The position numbers and the translations under genes are program-made. This document shows, in pieces, positions 15,333 through 24,369 of a stretch of DNA of 64,000 bases. The DNA lies in assembly GCA_016873455.1 (NCBI GenBank), contig VGXE01000008.1, forward strand, positions 1 to 64,000, given 5' to 3'. Position 1 is the stretch's first letter. Each line of letters starts with the position of its first letter. The stretch comes from Nitrospira sp. (GTDB taxonomy: Bacteria > Nitrospirota > Nitrospiria > Nitrospirales > Nitrospiraceae). The notes under the pieces were generated by a model. That model saw nothing but the letters and a program-made list of their open reading frames with translations. It was not told where the DNA came from and did no database searches.

Positions 15333-16400
15333 TTACCGAAGGCCGACTTGCTCGATCAGCTGTATCGTCGGTTCGCGCAACTCGGCCAGTTTGGTCAACG
15401 GGATCGCTGCGGCGCGGAAGCTCTTGCGCTCAACGAGCGCCGAGTCGGCCTTCACCTCAGGATGCAGCGGATATTCCTTGTCGAGTTCCGCGAACAATTT
15501 CTGGCCCGCCGGGGAGGCGAGGAATTCCACGAGGAGCTTGGCGTTGCCGGCACGGGGACTGTGCCGGAGGATGCCGATCCCCGCGACGTTCATGATAGCG
15601 CCTATTCCGCCGTCCTCTTGGTCCGGCATTACGATGGCGAGCGGCGCGGCCGGTTGTGCCGCGAGGTGCCGATACATGTAGTAGTGATTCGCGACACCGA
15701 GGGCGACTTGGCCCTTGGCCACGGCCTCTACAATTTGAGAGGTCTTTTGGTAGACCTGGGTGCCGGCATTGTCCCGAAGGCCTTGCAAAAATGGTTTGGT
15801 ACGTTCGTCACCGATGCTCGCGCGAATGACGGAGACGCCGGCCTGCAAGTACTCGCTGCCGGCGTTGGGGACGGCGACCTTATCCTTCCATTCGGGGTTG
15901 GCCAGATCAAGGATTGAGGTGACTTGGCCGGCTTTGACCATCGTGGTGTTATAGACAATGACCCAAAAGCGTCCGGACAAGCCGATCCAACTGTTATCCG
16001 CTGCGCGAAATTGCGGCGGGATGGCGTGATCGATCTCCGGCCCGTTCACGGGACGGAACAATCCAGCCGTGCGGGCCAACTCGAGACTGCCGGCATCATT
16101 GGTAATCAGGAGATCGGCAGGGCTGCGGTCGCCCTCCAATTTCAGCCGGTTGACCAACTCGGTGGCGCCGGAGGACAGCAGGTCGATCTGGATGCCGGTT
16201 TTGGCCGTAAAGGCATCGAAGACCGGCTTGATCAGCCGTTCCGCGCGCCCCGAGTAGACCGTCAATTTGTCCGCTGCCGAGACGGTCTCGGGACACGTCA
16301 GCCAGGCAGCCGTGAGTACGAAGCCGAGCAAGAGGCACGACATGATCAATCGTTGTCCGGCAGAGGAAGGTAACGGCGAGTGGTCAGCGACGTGCCGCAC
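15333..16400 (-). CDS. fbpA: Periplasmic ferric iron-binding protein (FbpA-like)
   Basis: A 355-residue substrate-binding protein. A signal sequence (MSCLLLGFVLTAAWLTCPETVSAAD) precedes KLTVYSGRAERLIKPVFDAF, the usual start of the FbpA/FutA family. The paired tyrosines that bind Fe(III) are visible in ANHYYMYRHL. I place the start at GTG 16400, preceded by AAGGA at eight bases, because the longer frame begins with a TTG inside a Fur-box-like site. The gene follows fur by 73 bases and heads the fbpABC unit. Confidence 0.85.
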   Translation of the reverse strand: MRHVADHSPLPSSAGQRLIMSCLLLGFVLTAAWLTCPETVSAADKLTVYSGRAERLIKPVFDAFTAKTGIQIDLLSSGATELVNRLKLEGDRSPADLLITNDAGSLELARTAGLFRPVNGPEIDHAIPPQFRAADNSWIGLSGRFWVIVYNTTMVKAGQVTSILDLANPEWKDKVAVPNAGSEYLQAGVSVIRASIGDERTKPFLQGLRDNAGTQVYQKTSQIVEAVAKGQVALGVANHYYMYRHLAAQPAAPLAIVMPDQEDGGIGAIMNVAGIGILRHSPRAGNAKLLVEFLASPAGQKLFAELDKEYPLHPEVKADSALVERKSFRAAAIPLTKLAELREPTIQLIEQVGLR

Positions 16401-16428
16401 AGGGCAATTCCTTTCCGCAGATTTGAAA

Positions 16429-16445
16429 TTGATAAACCGTCTCAA
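16429..16445 (-). promoter_or_regulatory. Fur-box-like operator of fbpABC
   Basis: TTGATAAACCGTCTCAA (plus strand) matches the site before exbB at 14 of 17 positions, including TTGATAA and TCTCAA at the ends. It sits between fur and the chosen fbpA start, where a repressor would act on the transporter genes. Confidence 0.6.
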
Positions 16446-16473
16446 AAAGAATAGCAGAAGGAAGAAGCAGGGG

Positions 16474-16905
16474 TCAATGACGGCAGCGGGCGCAGAGACC
16501 GTACAGTTCGAGTCGATGGGTCTTGATCGTAAAGCCGTTGCGTGTGGCGACTTCTTCTTGAAGGCGTTCGATGTCGCAATTTTCGAATTCCACGATCTTG
16601 CCGCAGTCGGTGCAGATCAGGTGGTCATGATGGCCTTTGTGAGAGATGTTGTCGTACTGGGTCTGTGTCCCGAAGTGCCGGGCCTGCGCGAGGCCGGCTT
16701 CGCAAAACAGGTTGAGTGTCCGGTAGATGGTCGCCAAGCCCAAGTGCGGATCCTTGCGCGCCAGCTGGTGGTACATCTCTTCCGCCGTGATGTGCTCCTG
16801 CTTGAGGAAGGCGTCGAGGATCAGTTCGCGCTGGCGGGTGTACTTCAGTTGGTGCTTCCCGAGGTGCTCTTTCAGGACGCCCATTTCTTTTTGATGTTTC
16901 GACAT
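16474..16905 (-). CDS. fur: Fur-family ferric uptake regulator
   Basis: A 143-residue Fur protein. The winged helix (TRQRELILDAFLKQEHITAE) is followed by HHDHLICTDCGKIVEFE, with the HHxH metal site and the first CxxC of the structural zinc site, and by the second pair in LCARCRH at the C-terminus. I prefer the ATG at 16905, preceded by GAGG, to longer starts at 16932 or 16983. Fur represses iron uptake when bound to Fe(II). Its place at the head of the fbp and ton genes and two similar operator-like sites downstream suggest that it controls this locus and possibly the bacterioferritins. PerR or Zur cannot be fully excluded. Confidence 0.85.
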   Translation of the reverse strand: MSKHQKEMGVLKEHLGKHQLKYTRQRELILDAFLKQEHITAEEMYHQLARKDPHLGLATIYRTLNLFCEAGLAQARHFGTQTQYDNISHKGHHDHLICTDCGKIVEFENCDIERLQEEVATRNGFTIKTHRLELYGLCARCRH

Positions 16906-17051
16906 AGCTGCCGGCCTCGGCTGAGGAGACATTAAAGACGAAACGGAACGGAGGGTCAAGAGCGATTGATGGACGATGAACATGGCGGGTTTGACGAGCT
17001 TTCCTCCGCCTGGCTATAGTGCCGTTGAGTCTGCTGCGATTCAACCCACAC

Positions 17052-17615
17052 ATGCGAACGCCGAATCAGATTACCGTCGATCGAGCCCTCCTGCTCTATG
17101 TCCTGCATCTGGCCGAGCCGCACGGGTTGTTGAGCGACGTCAAGCTTCAGCAATTGTGCTTTCTCTGCGAGCTGCAAACGTTCGGGAAAGGCTTCAAGGG
17201 ATTCCACTTCGAATTTTTCCGGTTCGCCTACGGCGCGTTCAGCAAGGATCTCGACAACGACCTCCTGTCGCTCCGCCGAAAGGGGCGGGTCGAGAATTTC
17301 ACGCTGTCCGATCAAGCGAAGGAAGAGGCGATTCCCGTGTTCCTCCAATCGATCGAAGGAGTGGAGGTCAATCAACGGGTCAAAGACATCATCGACGCGG
17401 TGGCTGCGACGTATGGCCCGCAAAGTGTCTCCGTCATCACCGGCTCCGTCGAGGCCGTCGAATTGAGTACTCCCCAGCAGCCCGAATTCAAAATTCCCAT
17501 CAGGGACATCGTCTTTCACACGACCTTGCTCGTGCCGGAGCGGATCGAGGTGCAGGCCGAGTTTACGCTGCCCCCCTCATGGCTGGCCAAGCTCAACGCC
17601 GCGATGGGGTATTAG
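17052..17615 (+). CDS. Uncharacterised protein with SocA/Panacea (DUF4065)-like N-terminus
   Basis: A 187-residue protein starting MRTPNQITVDRALLLYVLHL. The stretch SDVKLQQLCFLCELQTFGK followed by FFRFAYGAFSKDLDNDL resembles the Panacea/DUF4065 fold found in SocA and in many antitoxins. The C-terminal third is beta-rich and unfamiliar. No toxin-like gene lies next to it: fur is divergent on one side and a carboxypeptidase convergent on the other. No clear ribosome binding site was found at 17052, and a start at 17019 remains possible. Function unknown. Confidence 0.5.
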   Translation: MRTPNQITVDRALLLYVLHLAEPHGLLSDVKLQQLCFLCELQTFGKGFKGFHFEFFRFAYGAFSKDLDNDLLSLRRKGRVENFTLSDQAKEEAIPVFLQSIEGVEVNQRVKDIIDAVAATYGPQSVSVITGSVEAVELSTPQQPEFKIPIRDIVFHTTLLVPERIEVQAEFTLPPSWLAKLNAAMGY

Positions 17616-17709
17616 CCTCTCCGAGGAGGTGCAGGGCGAGCGGCAAGAACCCACCGAAGCTGTTGGCGAATTTCCCCTCGCCTCGTGCCTCGCGCCCCTT
17701 GCCTCTTGT

Positions 17710-19260
17710 CTAGAGCTGGTAGATCTCGCCGTATTTCTTTTCCACGTAAGCCAGGAACGGGTCGGGACTGATTGTTCCGCCGGTGACGCGTTGCGCCAAA
17801 TGATCTGGTGTGAACATGCGGCCCCAGCGGTGGATCTTCTGCTCCAGCCAGCGGCGCAGCACCAGCAATTGTCCTGCCGCGATTTCGTCATCCAGGTGGG
17901 GAATTTCACGCTGGGCCTGTTCGAAGAATTGCACGGAGTAGAGGTTGCCTAGCGTATAGGTCGGGAAGTACCCAAAGGCGCCGAACGACCAATGGACGTC
18001 CTGCAAGACCCCTACCGCATCGGTGGTGGGGACGATGCCCAAGTAGTCCTCCATCTTCCGGTTCCAGATCGCGGGCAGATCGTCGGGCTGGGTCTTGCCT
18101 TCGATGAGATCCCGCTCAATCTCGAAGCGCAGCATGACGTGCAGGTTATAGGTCAGTTCATCCGCTTCGACGCGGATGAACGACGGCTTCACACAATTGA
18201 CCGCGGCGTAAAACTGTTCGACATCGACCCCGCGCAGCTGGTGATGAAACGTCTGTTGAAGAATCGGGTAAAAGAAACGCCAAAACGCGCGAGACCGGCC
18301 GACACAATTTTCCCAGAGGCGCGACTGGCTCTCGTGAATACCGAGGGAGACCGAATCGCCCAGCGGGGTACCGTAGTAGCGTGGGTCCAGTCCCTGGTCG
18401 TAGAGCCCGTGCCCACCTTCATGGATACAACTGAACAGGCAGGATTGCAGTTCATGCTCATACACACGCGTGGTCACACGCACGTCGGTCGGATGGAACG
18501 ACGTCGTAAACGGATGGGCTGAGAGATCCAGCCGGCCGCGCTCGAAGTCGTAGCCCATGGCAATGAGCACGAGCCGCCCGAATTCAAGCTGCCGGTGGTG
18601 ATCGTAGGACTGGCGCAGGATTCCGTCGTCGATGCGAACACGGCTCTGGGTGATCTTCTTCAAGAGGGGAACCAGGCGGGCCTTGAGTGTGGAGAAGACG
18701 GGCTGCAGAGCGGCAATCGTGGCTCCAGGCTCGTACACATCCAGCAGCGCATTGTAGGGCGAATCCTTGTACCCGAGGTACTGCGCTTCCTCACGTTTCA
18801 GGGAGAGCACCGTGCGGAGATTCGGGAGGAATAGGGCGAACCGGTTTTGCTCTTTGGCCTCGGCCCATACTTGTTGAGCGAGGGAACATTCGCGGCTCAG
18901 CCTGACCACAAAATCGGACGGTAATTTTTTGGCCCGGCTGAAATCCCTCCAGACCTCTCGTAACAGCGAACGGGACGACTCGTCCCACAGGTCGCCGGCC
19001 TGCTCATAGGCCGCACCCGTGGCTGGGTCGATCCATTGCGCCAGAAGTTTCTCGATCTCCGGGGACACCAATTTCTGATGGGCCACGCCCTGCAGCACGG
19101 CAATTTGCTCGGCCCGCGCTTCACCTCCGCCGGCCGGCATATAGGTCTCCTGATCCCATGACAGCACCGAGGCGGCGCTGTTGATACGCTGGATGTCCAG
19201 CAGTCTCGCCGTGAGAGGTTCCAACGTCGCAAGAGTCTTCAAGCGGGCCTCCTCCGTCAT
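17710..19260 (-). CDS. Metallocarboxypeptidase of family M32 (Taq carboxypeptidase type)
   Basis: A 516-residue protein with the zinc motif HEGGHGLYDQGL (HExxH, about residue 275) and, further on, GIHESQSRLWENCVGRSRAFW, which supplies the third ligand and is typical of family M32. Early motifs such as SAASVLSWDQETYMPAGG also belong to the family. The enzyme removes C-terminal residues from peptides in the cytoplasm. The frame extends upstream to 19500, but family alignment favours the ATG at 19260 (MTEEARLKTLATLEPLTARL). The divergent O-methyltransferase gene begins 88 bases away. Confidence 0.9.
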   Translation of the reverse strand: MTEEARLKTLATLEPLTARLLDIQRINSAASVLSWDQETYMPAGGGEARAEQIAVLQGVAHQKLVSPEIEKLLAQWIDPATGAAYEQAGDLWDESSRSLLREVWRDFSRAKKLPSDFVVRLSRECSLAQQVWAEAKEQNRFALFLPNLRTVLSLKREEAQYLGYKDSPYNALLDVYEPGATIAALQPVFSTLKARLVPLLKKITQSRVRIDDGILRQSYDHHRQLEFGRLVLIAMGYDFERGRLDLSAHPFTTSFHPTDVRVTTRVYEHELQSCLFSCIHEGGHGLYDQGLDPRYYGTPLGDSVSLGIHESQSRLWENCVGRSRAFWRFFYPILQQTFHHQLRGVDVEQFYAAVNCVKPSFIRVEADELTYNLHVMLRFEIERDLIEGKTQPDDLPAIWNRKMEDYLGIVPTTDAVGVLQDVHWSFGAFGYFPTYTLGNLYSVQFFEQAQREIPHLDDEIAAGQLLVLRRWLEQKIHRWGRMFTPDHLAQRVTGGTISPDPFLAYVEKKYGEIYQL

Positions 19261-19347
19261 TCGCGCGCACGTGACGCGTCGCTGATGTATGATGATCCGC
19301 AGTGTACGCAGGGTGGCGGTCTTTTTCAAACCGTGAAAGGGTACTCT

Positions 19348-20022
19348 ATGGAGCAGTTGGTTCCGTTCAGCATCGAAGCCTATGCCCAAGCCCATTCGAG
19401 ACCCGAGTCCGAAGTTCGCCGGGCGCTCCGAGAAGAAACCGAACGGACGATGGAGTATGCCCGGATGGTGGTCGGCCCTCTCGAAGGGGCTTTTCTCCAA
19501 ATGATGGCACAGCTCGTGGGAGCCAAGCGGGTGTTGGAGATTGGCATGTTTACCGGCTATAGCGCGCTGTGTTTTGCCGAAGCGCTGCCGGAGGACGGAT
19601 CGGTGCTTACCTGCGAAATCGATGAGCCATCGGCGGCGGTGGGCCGCCGATATTTCGCTCGCTCATCCCATGGACACAAGATCACGGTGCGGATGAGCCC
19701 GGCGCTTGAGACGATGCGGACACTCGCTGGCCCGTTCGATCTCATCTTCATCGATGCCGACAAGATCAATTATGTGAACTATTACCGGCGCGCGCTGGAT
19801 TTGCTCGCACCGCAGGGCGTGATCCTGATCGACAATGTCCTCTGGAGCGGCGATGTACTGAAACAGCCGCCGCCGGACGCGTCCACCGCCGCGATTCAGG
19901 AACTCAACCGAGTCGTGGTGAATGATCCGCGCGTGACCGCTGTGCTGGTTACGATTCGAGACGGGGTGCTGGTCATCAGACGAACGAAAGAACCAGAAGG
20001 GCTCATGAATCATGCAGTCTAG
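19348..20022 (+). CDS. Class I SAM-dependent O-methyltransferase (family 3)
   Basis: A 224-residue enzyme with the SAM-binding loop VLEIGMFTGYSALCFAEALP, acidic LTCEIDEPS, and FDLIFIDADKINYVNYYRRAL with the metal-binding aspartates; GVILIDNVLWSGDV completes the O-methyltransferase family 3 signature (catechol or caffeoyl-CoA type). AAAGGG lies six bases before the ATG at 19348. Its stop overlaps that of the convergent RND pump gene by four bases. The methyl acceptor cannot be told from sequence. Confidence 0.88.
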   Translation: MEQLVPFSIEAYAQAHSRPESEVRRALREETERTMEYARMVVGPLEGAFLQMMAQLVGAKRVLEIGMFTGYSALCFAEALPEDGSVLTCEIDEPSAAVGRRYFARSSHGHKITVRMSPALETMRTLAGPFDLIFIDADKINYVNYYRRALDLLAPQGVILIDNVLWSGDVLKQPPPDASTAAIQELNRVVVNDPRVTAVLVTIRDGVLVIRRTKEPEGLMNHAV

Positions 20023-23000
20023 GCCGTCACTATTCCCTTATCTTCGACCGTGTCCAGCGCCTCACCCGGCTGGTCCTGTTGATGTTCCGCAGCGATCAGC
20101 GAGTAAAATACCGGCACGACAAAGAGGGTGAAGAGGGTGCCGACCGTCATGCCGGTGACCAGCATCATGCCGATGCTGTTGCGCGCCGCGGCGCCTGGTC
20201 CCGAAGCGAGGACCAGCGGCAAATGACCGAAGACCGTCGCTGCCGATGTCATCAGCACCGGCCGCAACCGGGTCAATGACGCCTCGTGGATCGCCGCCAG
20301 CCGTGTGCGCCCGCGTGTTTGCAATTGGTTCGCGAACTCCACGATGAGGATGCCGTTCTTCGCGATCAATCCGACGAGGGTGATGAGACCGACTTGCGAG
20401 TAGATATTGATCGTGGTGAGATCGAGAAAGCTGACAACGAGCGCGCCGGAGATAGCCAAGGGCACCGAGCCGAGCAGGACGATCAATGGATCACGGAAGC
20501 TCTTGAACTGGGCGGCCAGTACCAAATAGATGAGAACGACGGCGAAACCGAGCGTGACGGTCAGCGCCGAACCTTCCTGGCGCAGTTGCCGCGATTCCCC
20601 GGCATAGTCGAGGATCACACGCGGTCCGGCGGATGCGGCGGCGGCTTCGAGCACCCGCAGCCCATCCTCCTTCGTGACGCCCGGTTTGAGGCCGCCGAAG
20701 ATGCGGACGGCGTTGCGCTGCTGGAAACGGTTCAACGAACGTGGCGCGGTGCTCGTTTCGATATGGGTGAAGGTCGAGACCGGCACCAACTGCCCACCCG
20801 GCGTCTTGATCTTGAGGTCAAGCAGGGGATCGACGGTGGCACGGTCCCGGTCACCCAGTTGCGGGATGACCTTGTAGCTGCGGTCGAAGTAGTTGAACCG
20901 GTTGACGTACCCCCCGCCGAGCAGCGTGCCGAGTTCGCGACCGACCCCGGCCAGATCGAATCCCAAATCCGCGAGCCGCTCACGATCCAACACGACACGA
21001 GCCTGCGGCAGGTCAATCTTCAGGTCAGTATCGACATATAAGAATTTTCCACTCTGCCAACCAGCCCCCAGCACCGCCCCAACCGTGTCGAGCATCTGTT
21101 CCGCAGGCACCTCGCTTTGGAGGATCAGTTCCACGTCGTACTGGCCCGGAGTCGGCAAGGGGGGATCCAGGCGCGGAAATACCCGGAGGCCCGGCACCTG
21201 TGACACGGCGCCGAACACGTCGTCATACATCTCCTCGGTCGAGCGAGCCCGGTCATGCCAATCCTTCGCGACGATCCCGCCGAAGCCGCCCCACGCCGTT
21301 GTGAGCGACCAGGTGTAATCGGTTTCGGGGATGGCGGTGATCGCGTTGACGATGTGGAAGTGCTGGCGATTGGTGGCATGGACCGTTGAGTCCGGCGACG
21401 CTTCAAAAAACAGGCTGATGTGATTCTGATCCTCCACCGGAGCCAGCTCCAGACGCGAGAAGTGATACAGCGGCCAGGCAGCGACCGTAATCAGGAGCGC
21501 GGCGACCACGAATCCCCACCGCATCGTGAGCGCGCCGTCGAGCAACCGGGCATAGAGCACACGCGCCTCCTCGAACCGTCGATTGACGAACGCGGTCAAC
21601 GGGCTTTCTTTCCCCTGTGGGTGCACGAACCGCGAACTCATGACCGGCGAAAGAGTAATTGCCACGATGCCGGACAACACCACGGCGACGGCGAGGGTGA
21701 TGGCAAATTCCAAGAACAACGATCCGGTAAGCCCCCCCTGGAATCCGATGGGCGCATAGACGGTCGCGAGGGTAATGGTCATGGCGATGATCGGGCCCAG
21801 CAGCTCACGCGCGGCGGCCAGTGCCGCCTCGATGCGGGATTGCCCCATTCGTACATGCCGCTCGACGTTTTCGACCACCACGATGGCATCGTCCACGACC
21901 AGCCCAACCGACAGTACGATGGCCAGGAGCGTCAGTAGATTGAGGCTGAACCCGAAGGCGGCCATAAGGAGAGCCGCGCCGATCAGTGACACCGGGATCG
22001 CGACCAGCGGCACGAGGGCCGTGCGGACCGATCCCATGAACAGGAAGACCACCAACGCGACGATCAGAATCGTTTCCGCCAATGTCTTGGTGATTTCCGT
22101 CAGCGCGTTCCGGATGAACATCGTGCTGTCCCAGACGAGCTTCATGTCGATATCGCCCGGGAGCGTCGGACGGATTCGTTCGATCTCGTCGCGCAGGCGG
22201 TGGCCCACGTCGATTTCGTTGACGCCGGGGACCGCCCAGATGCCGAGGTAGACGCCTTCCGTCTTGTCGTACTTGGCGATCATGTTCGCTTCTTCGGCTT
22301 CTCGCTCGATCCGCGCGACGTCCTTGAGCCTCACGATGGCGCCGTCTCGATCCGCCACGATCAGCTCTTCGAATTCGACGGCCGACCGGAGATCGGTATT
22401 CGCGAGCAGGTTGACCTGGACGAGATTGCCTTTGGTACGGCCGACCGCCGCCAGATAATTGTTCCGCCGCAGCGCACCCTGGACGTCGCCGGGGGAGAGG
22501 TTCAACGAGGCAAGCCGATCGGGGTCGATCCAGATTCGCATCGCCATTTGGCGCTCCCCTTCGAAGGTGACCCGTTGGACACCGGGGAGCGTCGAGAGTC
22601 GGGGCTGTAACGTGCGGAGCAGCCAATCGGTGACGGCCGGGACCGTCCGTTCCGTCGAACTGAAGCTTAAGTAGAACGAGGCGTAGGGCCGGTCGGCTCG
22701 CTGGATGTCGATCGCTGAGGGCTCGGCTTCCGGCGGCAGCTCCGACCGGACCTGCTGGAGCCGGGCGGTCACTTCCGCCAGGGCCGCCGTGCTGTTGTGG
22801 TTGAGTTTCAGATGAACGGTCACCGTGCTGATCCCGGCCCGGCTGATCGATTCCACATAGTCGACACCGCTGATGGCGGAGACCACGCGTTCGATCGGTG
22901 TGCTGATGAATCCACGAATGGTTTCGGCGCTGGCACCGTAGTACACGGTGGTGATCACGACGAGCGAGTTTTCGATCTGAGGATACTGTTGCACCGGCAG

Positions 23001-23114
23001 GGACGTCATGGCTCGCCACCCGGCGAGCAGGATGACGAGATTGACGACGATCGCCAACACGGGATGCTTGATGAACAAATCAGTCAACGATGTGCGGGTC
23101 GTGTCCGGGGGCAT
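20019..23114 (-). CDS. RND-family efflux pump, inner-membrane transporter (AcrB/HAE1 type)
   Basis: A 1031-residue RND transporter with the full duplicated plan: helix 1, a large periplasmic loop, helices 2-6, then the same again. The proton-relay aspartates lie in GLVVDDAIVVVENVERH in helix 4. The length and sequence fit the hydrophobe/drug exporter group rather than the metal exporter group. It follows the adaptor gene by ten bases. No outer-membrane channel gene lies nearby, so it probably uses a TolC-type protein encoded elsewhere. Confidence 0.9.
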   Translation of the reverse strand: MPPDTTRTSLTDLFIKHPVLAIVVNLVILLAGWRAMTSLPVQQYPQIENSLVVITTVYYGASAETIRGFISTPIERVVSAISGVDYVESISRAGISTVTVHLKLNHNSTAALAEVTARLQQVRSELPPEAEPSAIDIQRADRPYASFYLSFSSTERTVPAVTDWLLRTLQPRLSTLPGVQRVTFEGERQMAMRIWIDPDRLASLNLSPGDVQGALRRNNYLAAVGRTKGNLVQVNLLANTDLRSAVEFEELIVADRDGAIVRLKDVARIEREAEEANMIAKYDKTEGVYLGIWAVPGVNEIDVGHRLRDEIERIRPTLPGDIDMKLVWDSTMFIRNALTEITKTLAETILIVALVVFLFMGSVRTALVPLVAIPVSLIGAALLMAAFGFSLNLLTLLAIVLSVGLVVDDAIVVVENVERHVRMGQSRIEAALAAARELLGPIIAMTITLATVYAPIGFQGGLTGSLFLEFAITLAVAVVLSGIVAITLSPVMSSRFVHPQGKESPLTAFVNRRFEEARVLYARLLDGALTMRWGFVVAALLITVAAWPLYHFSRLELAPVEDQNHISLFFEASPDSTVHATNRQHFHIVNAITAIPETDYTWSLTTAWGGFGGIVAKDWHDRARSTEEMYDDVFGAVSQVPGLRVFPRLDPPLPTPGQYDVELILQSEVPAEQMLDTVGAVLGAGWQSGKFLYVDTDLKIDLPQARVVLDRERLADLGFDLAGVGRELGTLLGGGYVNRFNYFDRSYKVIPQLGDRDRATVDPLLDLKIKTPGGQLVPVSTFTHIETSTAPRSLNRFQQRNAVRIFGGLKPGVTKEDGLRVLEAAAASAGPRVILDYAGESRQLRQEGSALTVTLGFAVVLIYLVLAAQFKSFRDPLIVLLGSVPLAISGALVVSFLDLTTINIYSQVGLITLVGLIAKNGILIVEFANQLQTRGRTRLAAIHEASLTRLRPVLMTSAATVFGHLPLVLASGPGAAARNSIGMMLVTGMTVGTLFTLFVVPVFYSLIAAEHQQDQPGEALDTVEDKGIVTA

Positions 23115-23124
23115 GGTACTCTGA

Positions 23125-24252
23125 TTACGGTCTTCCGGCCGCGGGATGGTCTGTTGGTGTGTGTTCAGCCGTCTCTGTGATGGCGACGAGGATACCGTCG
23201 CGAAGTTTGAACGAGCCCAGGGCGGCGATCCGTTCTCCGGCCGTCAGTCCAGATTGGATGACGATTTCGTCGGCGAACATGGCTCCGCTTTCAACCTGTC
23301 TAGCATGCACTCTGGCGCGGCCATCCTTGTCGTGTGCAACCACAAACACTTGATCCCCTCCAGGTCCCTTGCGTAACGCGCTGACCGGAATAGCCACGAC
23401 CGTTTGCATGGAGCCGACAGGAATGCGGACGCGGACGGAGGATCCCGGTGCCGGCGCGTGACGGGTGCCCTCGATTCTGGCACGTACCATGGCGTTTCGA
23501 GTCGTTGGATCAACGCGCGCATCGAGGGCGACGATCTTCGCCATAACCGCAGAGGGATTGCCGGTCGCGTAGACGTCAACCGATTCGCCGACGCGCAAAC
23601 CCGCAGCGACCTGTTGAGGGACCGAGAAGTCGATGTGCACGGCGTCGCTGACGCCTTGCAGCGTAGTCAGCAGTGTGCCTTCTTCAAGATACTGGCCGGG
23701 ATGGACATCCGCGATGCCTACCCTGGATTTAAATGGAGCACGAATCGTCTTTTTCGCAATGACCGCTTTGGTCCGGGCCATCTGGGCCTGTATGACATCC
23801 CAGTCTGCGCGCGCCCGATCGACTTCTTCCTGGGTCGTGGCGAGTTCCTCGCGGAGATCCCGTCGGCGTTCAAGGACGGTCCTGGCCAGTGCAGCCTGAG
23901 CCTCTTGTGCCGTGAGTTCCGCTGCTTCCACTGAGACGTCGAGGGCGACCAATAAGGTTCCGGTTTCCACAATCTGCCCGGGGACGAGCCGGACGTCGCG
24001 GACCGTCCCGGCCAGCTCGTTCTTCAGCGTCACCGAACGGAGCGCGAGCACCGTCCCGATTGACGTGGTGGTTTGTCGATGGTCGACGGCTCGCGCGACG
24101 GCGACCGTGACGGACTCCATCGGCTCGGGCTGAGTGGCCGACGCCGTCTGTTCGCCTTCGAGAGCATCGTATTTCCACGTGGCCAGGCCGAAGCCCAGGA
24201 CGAGGACACACATGACGAGGACGATTGATCCGATCCAACTTTGGCGATTCAT
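23125..24252 (-). CDS. Periplasmic adaptor (membrane fusion) subunit of the RND pump
   Basis: A 375-residue adaptor with one N-terminal membrane helix (SWIGSIVLVMCVLVLGFGLA), paired lipoyl halves (AVDHRQTTTSIGTVLALRSV and GRVGIADVHPGQYLEEG-type segments), a helical hairpin rich in E, R and Q, and a C-terminal beta-barrel domain. It bridges the RND transporter with the outer-membrane channel. The start is the ATG at 24252 (MNRQSWIG), two codons after an in-frame GTG. It is the first gene of a two-gene operon. Confidence 0.88.
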   Translation of the reverse strand: MNRQSWIGSIVLVMCVLVLGFGLATWKYDALEGEQTASATQPEPMESVTVAVARAVDHRQTTTSIGTVLALRSVTLKNELAGTVRDVRLVPGQIVETGTLLVALDVSVEAAELTAQEAQAALARTVLERRRDLREELATTQEEVDRARADWDVIQAQMARTKAVIAKKTIRAPFKSRVGIADVHPGQYLEEGTLLTTLQGVSDAVHIDFSVPQQVAAGLRVGESVDVYATGNPSAVMAKIVALDARVDPTTRNAMVRARIEGTRHAPAPGSSVRVRIPVGSMQTVVAIPVSALRKGPGGDQVFVVAHDKDGRARVHARQVESGAMFADEIVIQSGLTAGERIAALGSFKLRDGILVAITETAEHTPTDHPAAGRP

Positions 24253-24369
24253 AGTCACACTCGCCGGGCCATGTTACCAAATTCTGGTCCTCCATGGCTG
24301 CGGGGATTCGGGTGGAGGCTGTATCGCGAATATAGTCCTTGACGCTGGTCGGAAACGGCGGTATGTCCC

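Noticed and set aside
17710-19500. A 596-residue version of the M32 carboxypeptidase
   Set aside because: The upstream extension runs across the start of the divergent O-methyltransferase gene and is not part of the family alignment.
21805-23019. Long open frame on the minus strand overlapping the RND pump gene in another frame
   Set aside because: It is rich in R, G, P and H as expected from a GC-rich shadow frame and lacks any family resemblance.
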